Source: Candidatus Omnitrophota bacterium (GTDB taxonomy: Bacteria; Omnitrophota; Gorgyraeia; 2-02-FULL-51-18). From it: a stretch of 39,743 nucleotides of DNA. Position numbers and translations under genes: made by a program. Location of the stretch: positions 1 through 39,743 of the forward strand of contig JACPAX010000042.1 in NCBI GenBank assembly GCA_016180585.1. Direction: 5' to 3'. Positions 8,178-16,880 of this stretch are shown here, in pieces. The stretch's first letter is position 1; every line of letters starts with the position of its first letter. The notes under the pieces are model-generated. The model saw nothing but the letters and a program-made list of their open reading frames with translations, was not told where the DNA came from and made no database searches.

Positions 8178-8725
8178 AATTTTCTTTCTCCTTCCCGGCG
8201 CAGGCAATCTTTGATGAACCCGACAAGATCCCGCACCGATTCGTCAACGGTCTGCGCCCCCGACCTCACGGTAAAATCAGGAGTAAGCGGTGTTTCGTAA
8301 ACCGACTCCGGCGAAAACCCTATGACGCCTGAAAGCTCCCGGCGGATCGCTTTGGCATAAAGGCCTTTGACGTCGCGCTTCATCACGCATTCCAGACTCG
8401 CGTCAAAATACACTTCAAAACAGCGTCCACCCAGGCGTTTTTTTGCGGCCTGACGGGAACGGCGATAAGGTGAAATAATGGGCACCAAAATAACGTCCGC
8501 TTCGGCCCGACGAGCCTCACAAAGCCCGGCAATTCTGGCGTTGTTCTCTTCAATCTCGGCTTCGGAGAAACCCAGGTCCCGGTGCAACCCGGAGCGTATT
8601 TGGTCTCCGTCGAGAATAAGCACGGAATATCCCTCCCTCTCGAGCGCCCGCTGCGCCCCCCCGGCAACCGTCGTTTTACCGGCGCCGGACAGGCCCGTAA
8701 ACCAAAATACCGCCCCTGATTTCAT
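8174..8725 (-). CDS. cysC: adenylylsulfate (APS) kinase
   Basis: Phosphorylates APS at the 3' position to make PAPS, the universal sulfate donor, releasing ADP. A Walker A loop GLSGAGKTT starts near residue 11. LDGDQIRSGLHRDLGFS binds APS, ISPYRRSR follows, and the DVKGLYAKA lid segment closes the site; all are hallmark CysC motifs. Length (183 residues) is typical. The ATG at 8725 follows GGGGCGGGGAG; an in-frame GTG at 8740 is possible but lacks a ribosome site. It lies directly after the ATP sulfurylase fusion that makes its substrate. CysC-like kinases in Campylobacter capsule loci act on cytidine diphosphoramidate, so an alternative substrate is conceivable, but the neighbouring ATP sulfurylase favours APS. 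Confidence 0.9.
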   Translation of the reverse strand: MKSGAVFWFTGLSGAGKTTVAGGAQRALEREGYSVLILDGDQIRSGLHRDLGFSEAEIEENNARIAGLCEARRAEADVILVPIISPYRRSRQAAKKRLGGRCFEVYFDASLECVMKRDVKGLYAKAIRRELSGVIGFSPESVYETPLTPDFTVRSGAQTVDESVRDLVGFIKDCLRREGERKL

Positions 8726-8740
8726 GGCTCCCCGCCCCAC

Positions 8741-10906
8741 CTATTCGTGAAAAACCGGACGCTTGGCGGCAAGCTCCGCTTGCAGCATCTCCTGGACGGC
8801 GCTCCTCATAAACCAGTCGGGGAGCTTCCCCCCCGTTTTCAGAGTCCGCCGGATCTCGGTCCCGCTGATGGTTTTAAGCGTTTTATCGGACGGAACGCCC
8901 GCCGCGTACTCCTTGGCCCTTTCATCATAACCCACCGTGTCGAAAAACACAGGGGTTATTCCCAGGGGGCCGAGTTTATCAAACCATAGCCGGGTATCCT
9001 CATCCTTATAAAAATCGCCCACACCGGAGTGATTGCGGCCAACGATAAAATGACTGCACCCCATATTTTTCCTGCAAAGCGCCGTAAATACGGCTTCACG
9101 CGGACCGGAAAACCGGGGATAGGTCAAAAGAGAGCCTATCACGACTTTCCCTGCGGGATAAAAACCGGACGCAATCAGCGACTGGTAGCTCTTGATGATG
9201 AGCTCCGGAAGAAAATCGCCCCGTCGGCTCGTCCCCACGAGCGGACTGATCAGAAGCCCATCCGCGCGCGTGGATTCCAGGGCCGAGAGCTGGATGTATT
9301 CGTGCGCCCGATGAGCGACATTGCGTGTATGGAAACCCACTACCCGGTTCCAACCTTTATGGGAGAATACAAAACGGGCCTGCGCCGGAGTAAGGAGATA
9401 CCGACTATGCGGCACCTCAAGACGCCGGACCAGCGTCACTTTCCCTGCCAGGACATGCGGCCCTCTTTTTAAAAAATCGACCACCCCCGGATGGCTTGAC
9501 GAATCCGTTCCAAACCACTGACGCGCTGTTTTTTTGAGGTAAATCGTATAGATTTGGCTTATCTCCAAAACCGCATGGAGCGCTCCGCGGTCATTTGTGA
9601 GCCCCACGGTATCCCCCACCCCAAAATCCCCGGGAAGTTCTGTCCTCTGCAGAATCACGGGCATCGTCCAAACCGTCCCATCCGGCAAACGACTCTTTTC
9701 CAGCACGCTCGTGAGCGTCTCCTCCCCCATGAAACCCTCCAGAGGCGAATAGGCCCCCAAAGCAATTTGCTCGCAGTCCATCAGATCCGTATCTCCGACA
9801 GCAAGCGATCGACGCTTCTTTGTTTTATCCGAATTTTCGGGTGAAATGACGCGCTCTACCAATCGTCCGCCATGGGGCTCCACCAGAAGCGATTTGGGAC
9901 TCACCGGGTAATACGCTCCCGAGACGTCCAATCCGCGTTCGTACTCATGAGTCAGCCTTACGATCATTTGCGCGCAGGAGACAGGGTCTTTGCCGATCGC
10001 TGTCTCGGCCGCAAGCACCAAGCCGTCGGCGCCGTCGATCAGGGTGTTGATCACGTCGTTGACCTCGGCCCTCGTCGGACTTAGGTTTGATATCATCGAT
10101 TCCAGAAGGTTTGTCGCCACATACACCTTTTTGCGCTGTTTTTTGGCGACATGGATGATTTTCTTTTGCAGCCACGGAATCCGCTCAATGGGTTCCTCGC
10201 GGGAAAGGTCGCCGCGGTCGATAAGAATCGCGTCGGATTTTGCGGTAATGGCTTCCAGATTAAAAAGACCGTTACGGCATTCAATTTTCGAAATTAAAAA
10301 AACGTCCTTCGCGCAGACCGAACGCATCAAGTCCACGTCTTCGGCGCGGTTGGCGAAAGAAAGCGCCACGTGGCGTATGCCCATGCGTTTACCGATTTCC
10401 ATCGCCCCCCGGTCCTTTTGGGTGAGCGTCTCCAGGCGGATCCCCCTCTCGACGGTAACGGCCTTGTTTTGCCCGATTTTCCCCCCGTTCAACACGCGGA
10501 CGACCACCCTGTCTTTTTCCTTCGCCACCACCTGGACCAGCACGGAATCAAAATCGATGCTGATCATGTCGCCCTCCTCCAGCTGCTCAATAACCTCCGC
10601 CGGATAAAAATTTAATTCGTGCTTGTCTCCGGGGACCGGTTTACGGGAAATTCCGACAAGCGCATGCTCTCCGACCTCTACCGAACCCCCCGACAAATAC
10701 CCGGTCCTAATTTGGGCGCCCTCGGAATCCAGGCAAATAGGAACCCGAGTGTACCCACGGATTTTTTGGATCACGGCCTCCAGATCCTCAAGCCGGGTAT
10801 GGGACAGGTTGATTCTGAATAAATTGACCCCGAGTTCCTCAAGACGGGAAACCACCCTTTCGTTCAGCGATGCGGGTCCCAGCGTGCAAAGAATTTCTTT
10901 GCTCAT
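8741..10906 (-). CDS. pyruvate kinase - ATP sulfurylase fusion protein
   Basis: This 721-residue two-enzyme protein has residues about 1-325 as a pyruvate kinase A/B-domain core. Seen there are CTLGPAS, FRINLSH (nucleotide-binding R, N, S, H), LDSEGAQIRTG (usually LDTKGPEIRTG), SKIE with the catalytic lysine (about 207) and metal glutamate, LIDRGDLS, and VATNLLESMI with the catalytic threonine. The usual C-terminal regulatory domain is absent. From about 340 it is ATP sulfurylase: PHGGRLV, the PUA-like domain (ALGAYSPLEGFM), the nucleotide site HTRNVAHRAH (normally QTRN..H..H), VGRNHSGVG and ISGTEIRRTL. It would make APS from ATP and sulfate, with the kinase half regenerating ATP from PEP and ADP. 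The ATG at 10906 follows GGGAG and gives TAATG coupling. Confidence 0.9.
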   Translation of the reverse strand: MSKEILCTLGPASLNERVVSRLEELGVNLFRINLSHTRLEDLEAVIQKIRGYTRVPICLDSEGAQIRTGYLSGGSVEVGEHALVGISRKPVPGDKHELNFYPAEVIEQLEEGDMISIDFDSVLVQVVAKEKDRVVVRVLNGGKIGQNKAVTVERGIRLETLTQKDRGAMEIGKRMGIRHVALSFANRAEDVDLMRSVCAKDVFLISKIECRNGLFNLEAITAKSDAILIDRGDLSREEPIERIPWLQKKIIHVAKKQRKKVYVATNLLESMISNLSPTRAEVNDVINTLIDGADGLVLAAETAIGKDPVSCAQMIVRLTHEYERGLDVSGAYYPVSPKSLLVEPHGGRLVERVISPENSDKTKKRRSLAVGDTDLMDCEQIALGAYSPLEGFMGEETLTSVLEKSRLPDGTVWTMPVILQRTELPGDFGVGDTVGLTNDRGALHAVLEISQIYTIYLKKTARQWFGTDSSSHPGVVDFLKRGPHVLAGKVTLVRRLEVPHSRYLLTPAQARFVFSHKGWNRVVGFHTRNVAHRAHEYIQLSALESTRADGLLISPLVGTSRRGDFLPELIIKSYQSLIASGFYPAGKVVIGSLLTYPRFSGPREAVFTALCRKNMGCSHFIVGRNHSGVGDFYKDEDTRLWFDKLGPLGITPVFFDTVGYDERAKEYAAGVPSDKTLKTISGTEIRRTLKTGGKLPDWFMRSAVQEMLQAELAAKRPVFHE

Positions 10907-12768
10907 TAAAAAATCTCCCATAGTTTAAAATAAAGGCTCTCTTCCGGCGTAGTCACCCTATCCGTGGCTAGCTCCCGCGACCTCAACTCAAGGGCCCCCT
11001 CCGGTCCCAGATAAGGCTTCCAGTCCAATTTTGCCGGATCTTTGTCCCACGCAAGGAGATAGCGGAACCGACTTTCCCTGATCCAATCGATCAGTGAAAT
11101 CCCCCTCTGCCGGCACATCCACAAAACCGTGTTATCCAGACAAACGGTGCCCGCCGGCGCGTAAAAAAGCCGGGGCTCATTTAAAAAGAGAATCTTCTCC
11201 CCCGGTTTAAGGTGAGGCCTGATTTTCGCCAGGACCGCAAAGGAACGCTCATTCTTTATCAAGTAGTCGTCCGCGGGGATCAGGCCAAGCGCCGGTTTCC
11301 AAAACTTTAAAGGATAATAAGCTGAAAGCGCGTAATGCGCGCAGGCGGCGAAGACTAAGACAACGGTCGTTATTTTTTTAAGAAAATCGGGCTTTTCCCG
11401 CCACCGCCTAAGAGCCAGGGCCGCCAAAAGGCATCCATACGGCAAGGCGGGGATTAAAAATCGCACGTGCTGGATGGAATAATACCACGCGATAGCCAGG
11501 GCCGTCGTAAAGAACATCATCCATCTGACGCGCTCATTTTTTTTAAAATCCAGAAAGAAAAAACACAGCGGCAGAACCATCAAGGGCAGGGCCCCCAAAG
11601 GCTCTCCCCCAAAAACATCCACGCGGTAAGCCAGATTCCAGGGCAACAAAAGCAAATTCAAAAGAGTCTTGGGAAGAATATGGAACCCGACCATGTGCTG
11701 TTCAAATCCGCTCCCAAACCAGGCGGAAAGAAACGGAAAAACAGGGTTGCCCGTCAAAATATAACTGCGCCCATACCAGAACCCCGAAAACACCAGGCAG
11801 ACAACCACCGCCAGAAAAGAGGAAAGCGACTTTTTGCGCCAAGAAACGGAACGGCTTCTAAGCATCCCCCACAAATGAAGCGCGGCCAAGAGAACAGCCG
11901 GAATCAAACCAAAGATCTTGGCCGACACAAGCGCTGCGAGAAATAAGCCTAGGATAAAAGCGTCCTTGAAGCCGTACCCGCGTATTTTCCAGATCCACGC
12001 GGCGAGATAAGATAAAAATAAGTACAACATAACCGCGTTATCCGTGTACGGATAGACGCTCTGCATCCACACCACGGGCGTCGCGAGAAATAACCCCAAG
12101 GCAAGAAACGACACCGCGCGGTCCCTGAAAAGATAAATACCGGTCAAAAAAGTCAAGCCCGCCGTCAGCGGGGCGGCGAGCCAGCTAAACAGGGTTGCCA
12201 GCGCCGTCCCCTGCACCAAAAGCGCCGCCGTGTACGCCATGCCGATAAAAGACGGCCAAAGCGACCTCGCATGGGTTGGCTCGTAAACAAACCCTCCCGT
12301 TTCCACATACCACCTCGGAAAATAGAGGTGATAAACCAACGCGTCATTTCCTATGACGGGCGCCTGCGCGGCGATAAAAGTCACGCCCGCAAGAATCGTA
12401 AAAAAGAGGACAATCGCCCACTCCCACCGCGAAAGCGCGTAAGTCTCCGTGCGAAAAAGCGGCCCGAGGTCTTCTCCGGTTTCCCGACGCCGCAGGATTA
12501 AAAGAGAAATCCCCACCCCCAAAAAAGCATAGACCGCCCAGGCGTGCCACCACCCCAGGGCCCCAAAAAAGATCATCCATAGCGAGAACAAGAAGAGGCC
12601 TATGGCGACTGAGCACAAAAGATTCAGCAGGGCGACAGAGGGCCTTTCGGAGACCCCCCAGTAATCCCCCAGGACGACACGCCCCGTGGAGAAAAACGCC
12701 AGGCAGAACAAAACAAAAAATCCGGAGGCTTGCAGAATGACCAAAGGCCCCGAACCGGGAGCGCTCAT
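10906..12768 (-). CDS. GT-C family glycosyltransferase (ArnT/PMT-like), polytopic
   Basis: About 620 residues with roughly 11-12 membrane segments and a soluble C-terminal tail of about 130 residues. The first periplasmic loop carries NDALVYHLYFPRWYVETGG near residue 145-165, the acidic-residue loop typical of GT39-type and similar GT-C enzymes. Such enzymes use polyprenyl-phosphate sugars and act on the outer face of the inner membrane. It may use the product of the DPM1-like enzyme encoded at 2754. The ATG at 12768 overlaps the flippase stop as ATGA and follows AAGG; an ATG three codons earlier is possible. Exact family (GT39, GT83 or an unnumbered group) is uncertain. Confidence 0.8.
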   Translation of the reverse strand: MSAPGSGPLVILQASGFFVLFCLAFFSTGRVVLGDYWGVSERPSVALLNLLCSVAIGLFLFSLWMIFFGALGWWHAWAVYAFLGVGISLLILRRRETGEDLGPLFRTETYALSRWEWAIVLFFTILAGVTFIAAQAPVIGNDALVYHLYFPRWYVETGGFVYEPTHARSLWPSFIGMAYTAALLVQGTALATLFSWLAAPLTAGLTFLTGIYLFRDRAVSFLALGLFLATPVVWMQSVYPYTDNAVMLYLFLSYLAAWIWKIRGYGFKDAFILGLFLAALVSAKIFGLIPAVLLAALHLWGMLRSRSVSWRKKSLSSFLAVVVCLVFSGFWYGRSYILTGNPVFPFLSAWFGSGFEQHMVGFHILPKTLLNLLLLPWNLAYRVDVFGGEPLGALPLMVLPLCFFFLDFKKNERVRWMMFFTTALAIAWYYSIQHVRFLIPALPYGCLLAALALRRWREKPDFLKKITTVVLVFAACAHYALSAYYPLKFWKPALGLIPADDYLIKNERSFAVLAKIRPHLKPGEKILFLNEPRLFYAPAGTVCLDNTVLWMCRQRGISLIDWIRESRFRYLLAWDKDPAKLDWKPYLGPEGALELRSRELATDRVTTPEESLYFKLWEIF

Positions 12769-14348
12769 CGGATCCATCCTTTTTCAATCAGCCTTGGCCA
12801 CGCGAACACAAAAATAAAATAAACGGTTGTCCACACCGCCCACACTAAAAAAGCGCCACTCATGAGCGCCGCCGGGACCCGATTCCGGGTTTCCCATTTT
12901 TCCCGAAGAATGGTCCACAGGCCAATCGCCTTGCCAAACTCCCAAAGAGACGGCAGGCTTATCAAAACAAACAACGCCCATTGGATCGCCGCTTGGGCAA
13001 GCGATCGTTCAGCTTCCGGGAAGAGGGCCCTCAAGACCACAAGCAGCGCGAGCATCCAACTAAATTTGACAATCTTGACAAAGAAATCGCTCCATGCCTC
13101 CCGGAACGAACAAAGATACCTGCAGGAAAGAAAATAGGTCGCCACATAGCGGACAAAAACCACCAGAGTTGTTGCCACCCCGACCCCCGCGATCCCATAG
13201 CCATGCCTGATGGTCCACCAATTGGCCGCGAAAGCCAAAGCACAGGCAACGGCGATAATCGGCAGAAGGAGAATCTGTTTGCGTATCACCGTAATAAAAT
13301 AGCTGTACGGCTGGGCGAGCGCCAAAAAATAAGCGCTTAAAACCAGCATCCTCATCGGCTCGATGCTCTCCAGATAGTCCGGTAGAATCAGCTTCGCAAA
13401 ATAGGGGACAAAAAACCAGACCCCGGCGATGAGAATCGGCATGATCTCCGAGAAGGCCTTCGCGGATTTGTCCAAATAGCCCTTGAGCTCATGCGACCGC
13501 TCGGTTTTTCCGAATTTTTCATGAAAGTTTGGAATCAGCACGATCCCGATGGAGTTGGGCACCGTCACAAGATAGGTGTAGGCAAGCAGCGCGACACTGT
13601 AAATCCCAAGCTCTTTCAGACCCAGGAGCTTGGCGATCATCAATTTATCGATCGTGAGAAATACCGTGCTCATCAGCCCTACGATCATCAGCGGAAACCC
13701 GTACTGGATAAGTTCCCAGATTCTCCTCCATTCCAGGCCCCATCGGAAACCAAAACGATGATAGGCCCTGATATAGAAGATATTAAAAAGAAAACTGGCC
13801 ATCATCGCCCACATAAAACCATAGAGCTGGTAACGCCATGAGAAAAAGGCGACCAGCGCGGCGTTGACAAGCGACGAGAAGATCATCTGGGAAGACGCCA
13901 GTGAAAAATGCTTGTAGCCGCGCAAAAAAGCGATTTCCAAATTTGAAACCCGCTGCAAAATCACCAATGCCGAGATAAAAAGGAGCCCATAGAAAATTTC
14001 CGAAGGAAGGCTGCCGATCCGCCAAAACGCATAGCCCAGAATCCCCGCCGACATGAGGAAAGCGCTCAGCAGCGAAAAACTAAAGACCAGATTCTTGACC
14101 CGCTCGACCTCATCGGGCCGCCCCTTTCCCTGATAGAACGGGATCTCGCGTGAAATAGCCTCGGTGACCCCGAGCGGGGTGTAGGAAGAATAAATCAAAA
14201 GCACTTGGAGAAGCGCCCACACCCCCATCTGAGTAGGCCCGAGAAAACGCCGCGCGAGAATAGCCGCCGCGAGCGTGATCGCCTGCGTCAGGATGGACGC
14301 CGAGGAATAAACGCCGGCGTCGAGAAGAATCTCTTTTTTCTTAGGCAT
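12765..14348 (-). CDS. Wzx-type lipid-linked oligosaccharide flippase
   Basis: A polytopic protein of 527 residues with about 14 hydrophobic segments spread over its length, of the polysaccharide biosynthesis/MVF-MATE superfamily. The N-terminus LDAGVYSSASILTQAITLAAA followed by RRFLGPTQMGVWALLQVL is the typical first two helices of Wzx/RfbX proteins. It moves undecaprenyl-diphosphate-linked repeat units from the cytoplasmic to the periplasmic face. The ATG at 14348 (MPKKKEIL) is preferred over an earlier in-frame codon because it overlaps the upstream stop by only 8 bases and follows a GAG-type ribosome site. No Wzy polymerase was clearly recognised in the window. Confidence 0.9.
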   Translation of the reverse strand: MPKKKEILLDAGVYSSASILTQAITLAAAILARRFLGPTQMGVWALLQVLLIYSSYTPLGVTEAISREIPFYQGKGRPDEVERVKNLVFSFSLLSAFLMSAGILGYAFWRIGSLPSEIFYGLLFISALVILQRVSNLEIAFLRGYKHFSLASSQMIFSSLVNAALVAFFSWRYQLYGFMWAMMASFLFNIFYIRAYHRFGFRWGLEWRRIWELIQYGFPLMIVGLMSTVFLTIDKLMIAKLLGLKELGIYSVALLAYTYLVTVPNSIGIVLIPNFHEKFGKTERSHELKGYLDKSAKAFSEIMPILIAGVWFFVPYFAKLILPDYLESIEPMRMLVLSAYFLALAQPYSYFITVIRKQILLLPIIAVACALAFAANWWTIRHGYGIAGVGVATTLVVFVRYVATYFLSCRYLCSFREAWSDFFVKIVKFSWMLALLVVLRALFPEAERSLAQAAIQWALFVLISLPSLWEFGKAIGLWTILREKWETRNRVPAALMSGAFLVWAVWTTVYFIFVFAWPRLIEKGWIR

Positions 14349-16224
14349 GGGTCTCAAGAACCTCTGAAATTTCGCGGACGACCCGCGCGGCCCCTTGCGA
14401 GTCATTCCGTCCCAAATAGTACTCCCTGTCCTTTTCGCTCAAGGAAGGCCCCCGGCTCCGCTCTCCCCGGCAAATACCCTCAAACGCCTTTCTCAGATCC
14501 GCCGCGCTCCGAAACAGCCGGCAAAACCCATGGGCGGCATATTCGTCCAGAATCCGGCTTTCGAATTTCTCGGGGACCACGAACAGCGTGGGTTTCCGGA
14601 GGATCGCCGACTCGATAAGCCCCGTCGACCAGTAAGAAAGAACCATGCCGCGGGACTCTTTAAGCAAGGTTAGAAAGTCGGCCGATTGCGGAACAAGCCT
14701 GGCTTTTCCGGCAGGCTTCAACTCTTTGAAAAACTCGCGCCACAAAGGAACGGATTCGACACTGTGGGGCTTAACAATCAGTTCAGCCGGGAGACCTTCG
14801 AGCGCTTCTAAAATCATCCTAAAAGCGGGCTTTTGAAATCCTCCCCATGTCGTAAAATGCGACCCCAGATACCCGTGCTGATCAGGCGAATGCAGCCAAA
14901 TTCCCGTAGCGGGGTAGAGAAATTTAACCTTCTCCGCGGTTGCCGAAACCGGCGGCCTAGCCGCAGGGGACTGTCCGGACAAACGATCATACCGGGGGGT
15001 CCCCGTAACCGAGATTTTCTGAGGATCCCAGCCTCGCGCCGCATACATCGCCTTCTCAAATTCCGAATGGACAAAAGTCGTGGAATGCGAAAAACACCTG
15101 CTTTCCTCGGGTACCGCAAAACTCACGGCAAGATTCGCGTGAGAGACGCAAAACATTTTCACCCCCCTTGCCTTCATAAAAGCCCCCAAAAAAGCGCCGC
15201 GCGAAGCATAGTCCTCGTCCACAAGAAAAGCTCGGGGTGAACAAGCCCGAATCAGGTTTTCGTAGAGCAGCGCTTCACGGGAAAGCCTCTTTAGATAGTC
15301 GCCAATTCCATGCAGCAAACGGGTTTTTACAAAAACTGAGAAGTCGCGGTCCTGATAAACGAAGATCCCGCTTCTTTCGGCCAAATCCAACGCGGCCGAA
15401 AATTCGCGCCGGACATTTTCCGCAGATTCCCCTTTCTCGGCCGGACTTCGATTGCCAAAAGAAGAAGGCGTCCAATAAGGGATCTGAAGGGCGCGGGAAA
15501 AATTCCATTGGTTTTGGTGAAACTCAAAATCATAAATCGCCACGCGCCGGCCGCAACGCTTAAGCTCCCGGACCACAGGCCCCAGATGCGCCAGAGAACC
15601 CTGCGCCAGGATTTCCATTTTACAGTTGGCCCGCGCCAGCGCGCCATAAACGCTCAGAATAGTTTTCTTAAGACCGCGCTTGACGTCGGCCACAAGCGAG
15701 CGTTGCAAAGGGGAAACAGAATCGTCGTTTTCGAGCTCATACACCGAAATTTGAGTCTCCGGAATTCGGGCCTGACGACACCCCTCGTCCAAAAAATAAT
15801 TGAGAAAAAAGTTTCCTGAAAAATAAGGGTATTTCCTCGGGTTGAGGCTCTGGAAAATCAAGACCCTGTCCGGCCGCCGTTTCAAAAGAAGGCCGGCGTA
15901 CTCGCGGTTCTTAACGGCAGGGATCAAAATGTATGAAAAGAATAAACGTGTCACTGACGCGTAGTCAACGTCGCTGAATATCCGGGCGTCCCGACAGGCC
16001 TTCATCCAGTTATTCACGGCCGCGCACCCCCAGGCGTTGATCTCGCTCCACCTGGTCTTCAGCAAATATTCATCCAGGGCCTCAAAAGGAATTCCCCGTC
16101 CGTCCAGGAAGGAATAAAAACGGGGGTTGTCGCAAAATACCTTGAAATCCCCCGGACGGAGCCCCGCTTCGACAAATTTTTTGTACTGGCTTCCGTTGGA
16201 GAGAACGACAAACTTGCCGCTCAC
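14341..16224 (-). CDS. large GT-B-like transferase, CDP-glycerol glycerophosphotransferase-like
   Basis: This 627-residue soluble protein has two Rossmann-like halves. The C-terminal half has VTGTPRYDRL, then AELIVKPHS, then a segment reading SYWSTGLIESAILRKPTLFV near residue 545-565. The KPH...S-x-x-x-S/T-G-x-x-E-A layout is shared by CDP-glycerol glycerophosphotransferases, KpsC/S-like transferases and epimerase-like GT-B proteins. The N-terminal 300 residues are poorly conserved. It begins with GTG and overlaps the HAD gene by 4 nt. It may transfer a sugar or a phospho-alcohol onto the glycan. The nearby CDP-alcohol enzyme and divergent cytidylyltransferase make a CTP-activated donor plausible, but this is inference. 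Confidence 0.6.
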   Translation of the reverse strand: MSGKFVVLSNGSQYKKFVEAGLRPGDFKVFCDNPRFYSFLDGRGIPFEALDEYLLKTRWSEINAWGCAAVNNWMKACRDARIFSDVDYASVTRLFFSYILIPAVKNREYAGLLLKRRPDRVLIFQSLNPRKYPYFSGNFFLNYFLDEGCRQARIPETQISVYELENDDSVSPLQRSLVADVKRGLKKTILSVYGALARANCKMEILAQGSLAHLGPVVRELKRCGRRVAIYDFEFHQNQWNFSRALQIPYWTPSSFGNRSPAEKGESAENVRREFSAALDLAERSGIFVYQDRDFSVFVKTRLLHGIGDYLKRLSREALLYENLIRACSPRAFLVDEDYASRGAFLGAFMKARGVKMFCVSHANLAVSFAVPEESRCFSHSTTFVHSEFEKAMYAARGWDPQKISVTGTPRYDRLSGQSPAARPPVSATAEKVKFLYPATGIWLHSPDQHGYLGSHFTTWGGFQKPAFRMILEALEGLPAELIVKPHSVESVPLWREFFKELKPAGKARLVPQSADFLTLLKESRGMVLSYWSTGLIESAILRKPTLFVVPEKFESRILDEYAAHGFCRLFRSAADLRKAFEGICRGERSRGPSLSEKDREYYLGRNDSQGAARVVREISEVLETHA

Positions 16225-16880
16225 GTCTTCTCAAACAATTTTTTTTCCAAAGACGTCAAATCGGCAATGGTTGGGGCGGGCAGGCTGTCCCCGCCGCGGG
16301 AGCACCCCAGGAAAGAAACGCCCGCTTTTCTGGCGCCCTCGTAATCCGCGCGGGCATCGCCGATCATAAGCACCCGTTCGCGTCGAAAGACCCCCTCCCT
16401 CACAATGCGCTCGAGAAGTTCGGCCTTTCCGGGCGGCGAGCCGTAAACCGCTTTAAAAAAATGAAGGATGCCGCGCTTGGCGGTGATGCGCCGGATTTCT
16501 TCATCCGGCGTTCCGGAAGCGACATACAAAGGGAGGACTTTGCCGTAAGACTCCAAGAATTCACGCGCCCCCGGCACCCACGGCGCCTCAACCACCTTCT
16601 CCTCGACCATCTCCGAAAAGCGTCGAGCCAGGCTTCTCCCCGCTTCCGGCGTATAACGACGCCGAAGCAATGTCTCCTCAAAATACTTGAATTTTAAAAG
16701 TCGGGAAACGCCGAAATTGGCGCGATGATACTCCACCACTTTTTGAACAATCTCCGGTCCGTCTTCCGAATAGAGAGACGCGAAGGCATCGACCTTGATC
16801 TCCTCGGAATCGACAAGGACGCCGTCAAAATCAAAAACAAGCGCATCGTAGCGCAAATTTTTTAACGGGCCTTGAACCAT
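16221..16880 (-). CDS. HAD-superfamily phosphatase (phosphoglycolate phosphatase-like)
   Basis: The protein has 219 residues. Motif I is FDFDGVLVDSEE with nucleophile D17 and acid/base D19. Motif II is YVASGTP (S/T), motif III is the lysine of GKAEL, and motif IV is MIGDARADYEGA. The helical C1 cap between motifs I and II fits the phosphoglycolate phosphatase/beta-phosphoglucomutase subgroup. It would remove phosphate from a small sugar or acid phosphate; in nonulosonic acid or heptose-type pathways such enzymes dephosphorylate the intermediate before activation. The 5' end overlaps the dehydrogenase gene by 19 nt and the 3' end overlaps the GT-B gene by 4 nt. Substrate unknown. Confidence 0.88.
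   Translation of the reverse strand: MVQGPLKNLRYDALVFDFDGVLVDSEEIKVDAFASLYSEDGPEIVQKVVEYHRANFGVSRLLKFKYFEETLLRRRYTPEAGRSLARRFSEMVEEKVVEAPWVPGAREFLESYGKVLPLYVASGTPDEEIRRITAKRGILHFFKAVYGSPPGKAELLERIVREGVFRRERVLMIGDARADYEGARKAGVSFLGCSRGGDSLPAPTIADLTSLEKKLFEKT

Noticed and set aside
8741-10906. The kinase half as the cell's glycolytic pyruvate kinase
   Set aside because: It lacks the C-terminal regulatory domain, has LDSEGAQIR instead of LDTKGPEIR, and sits in a sulfate-activation gene pair.
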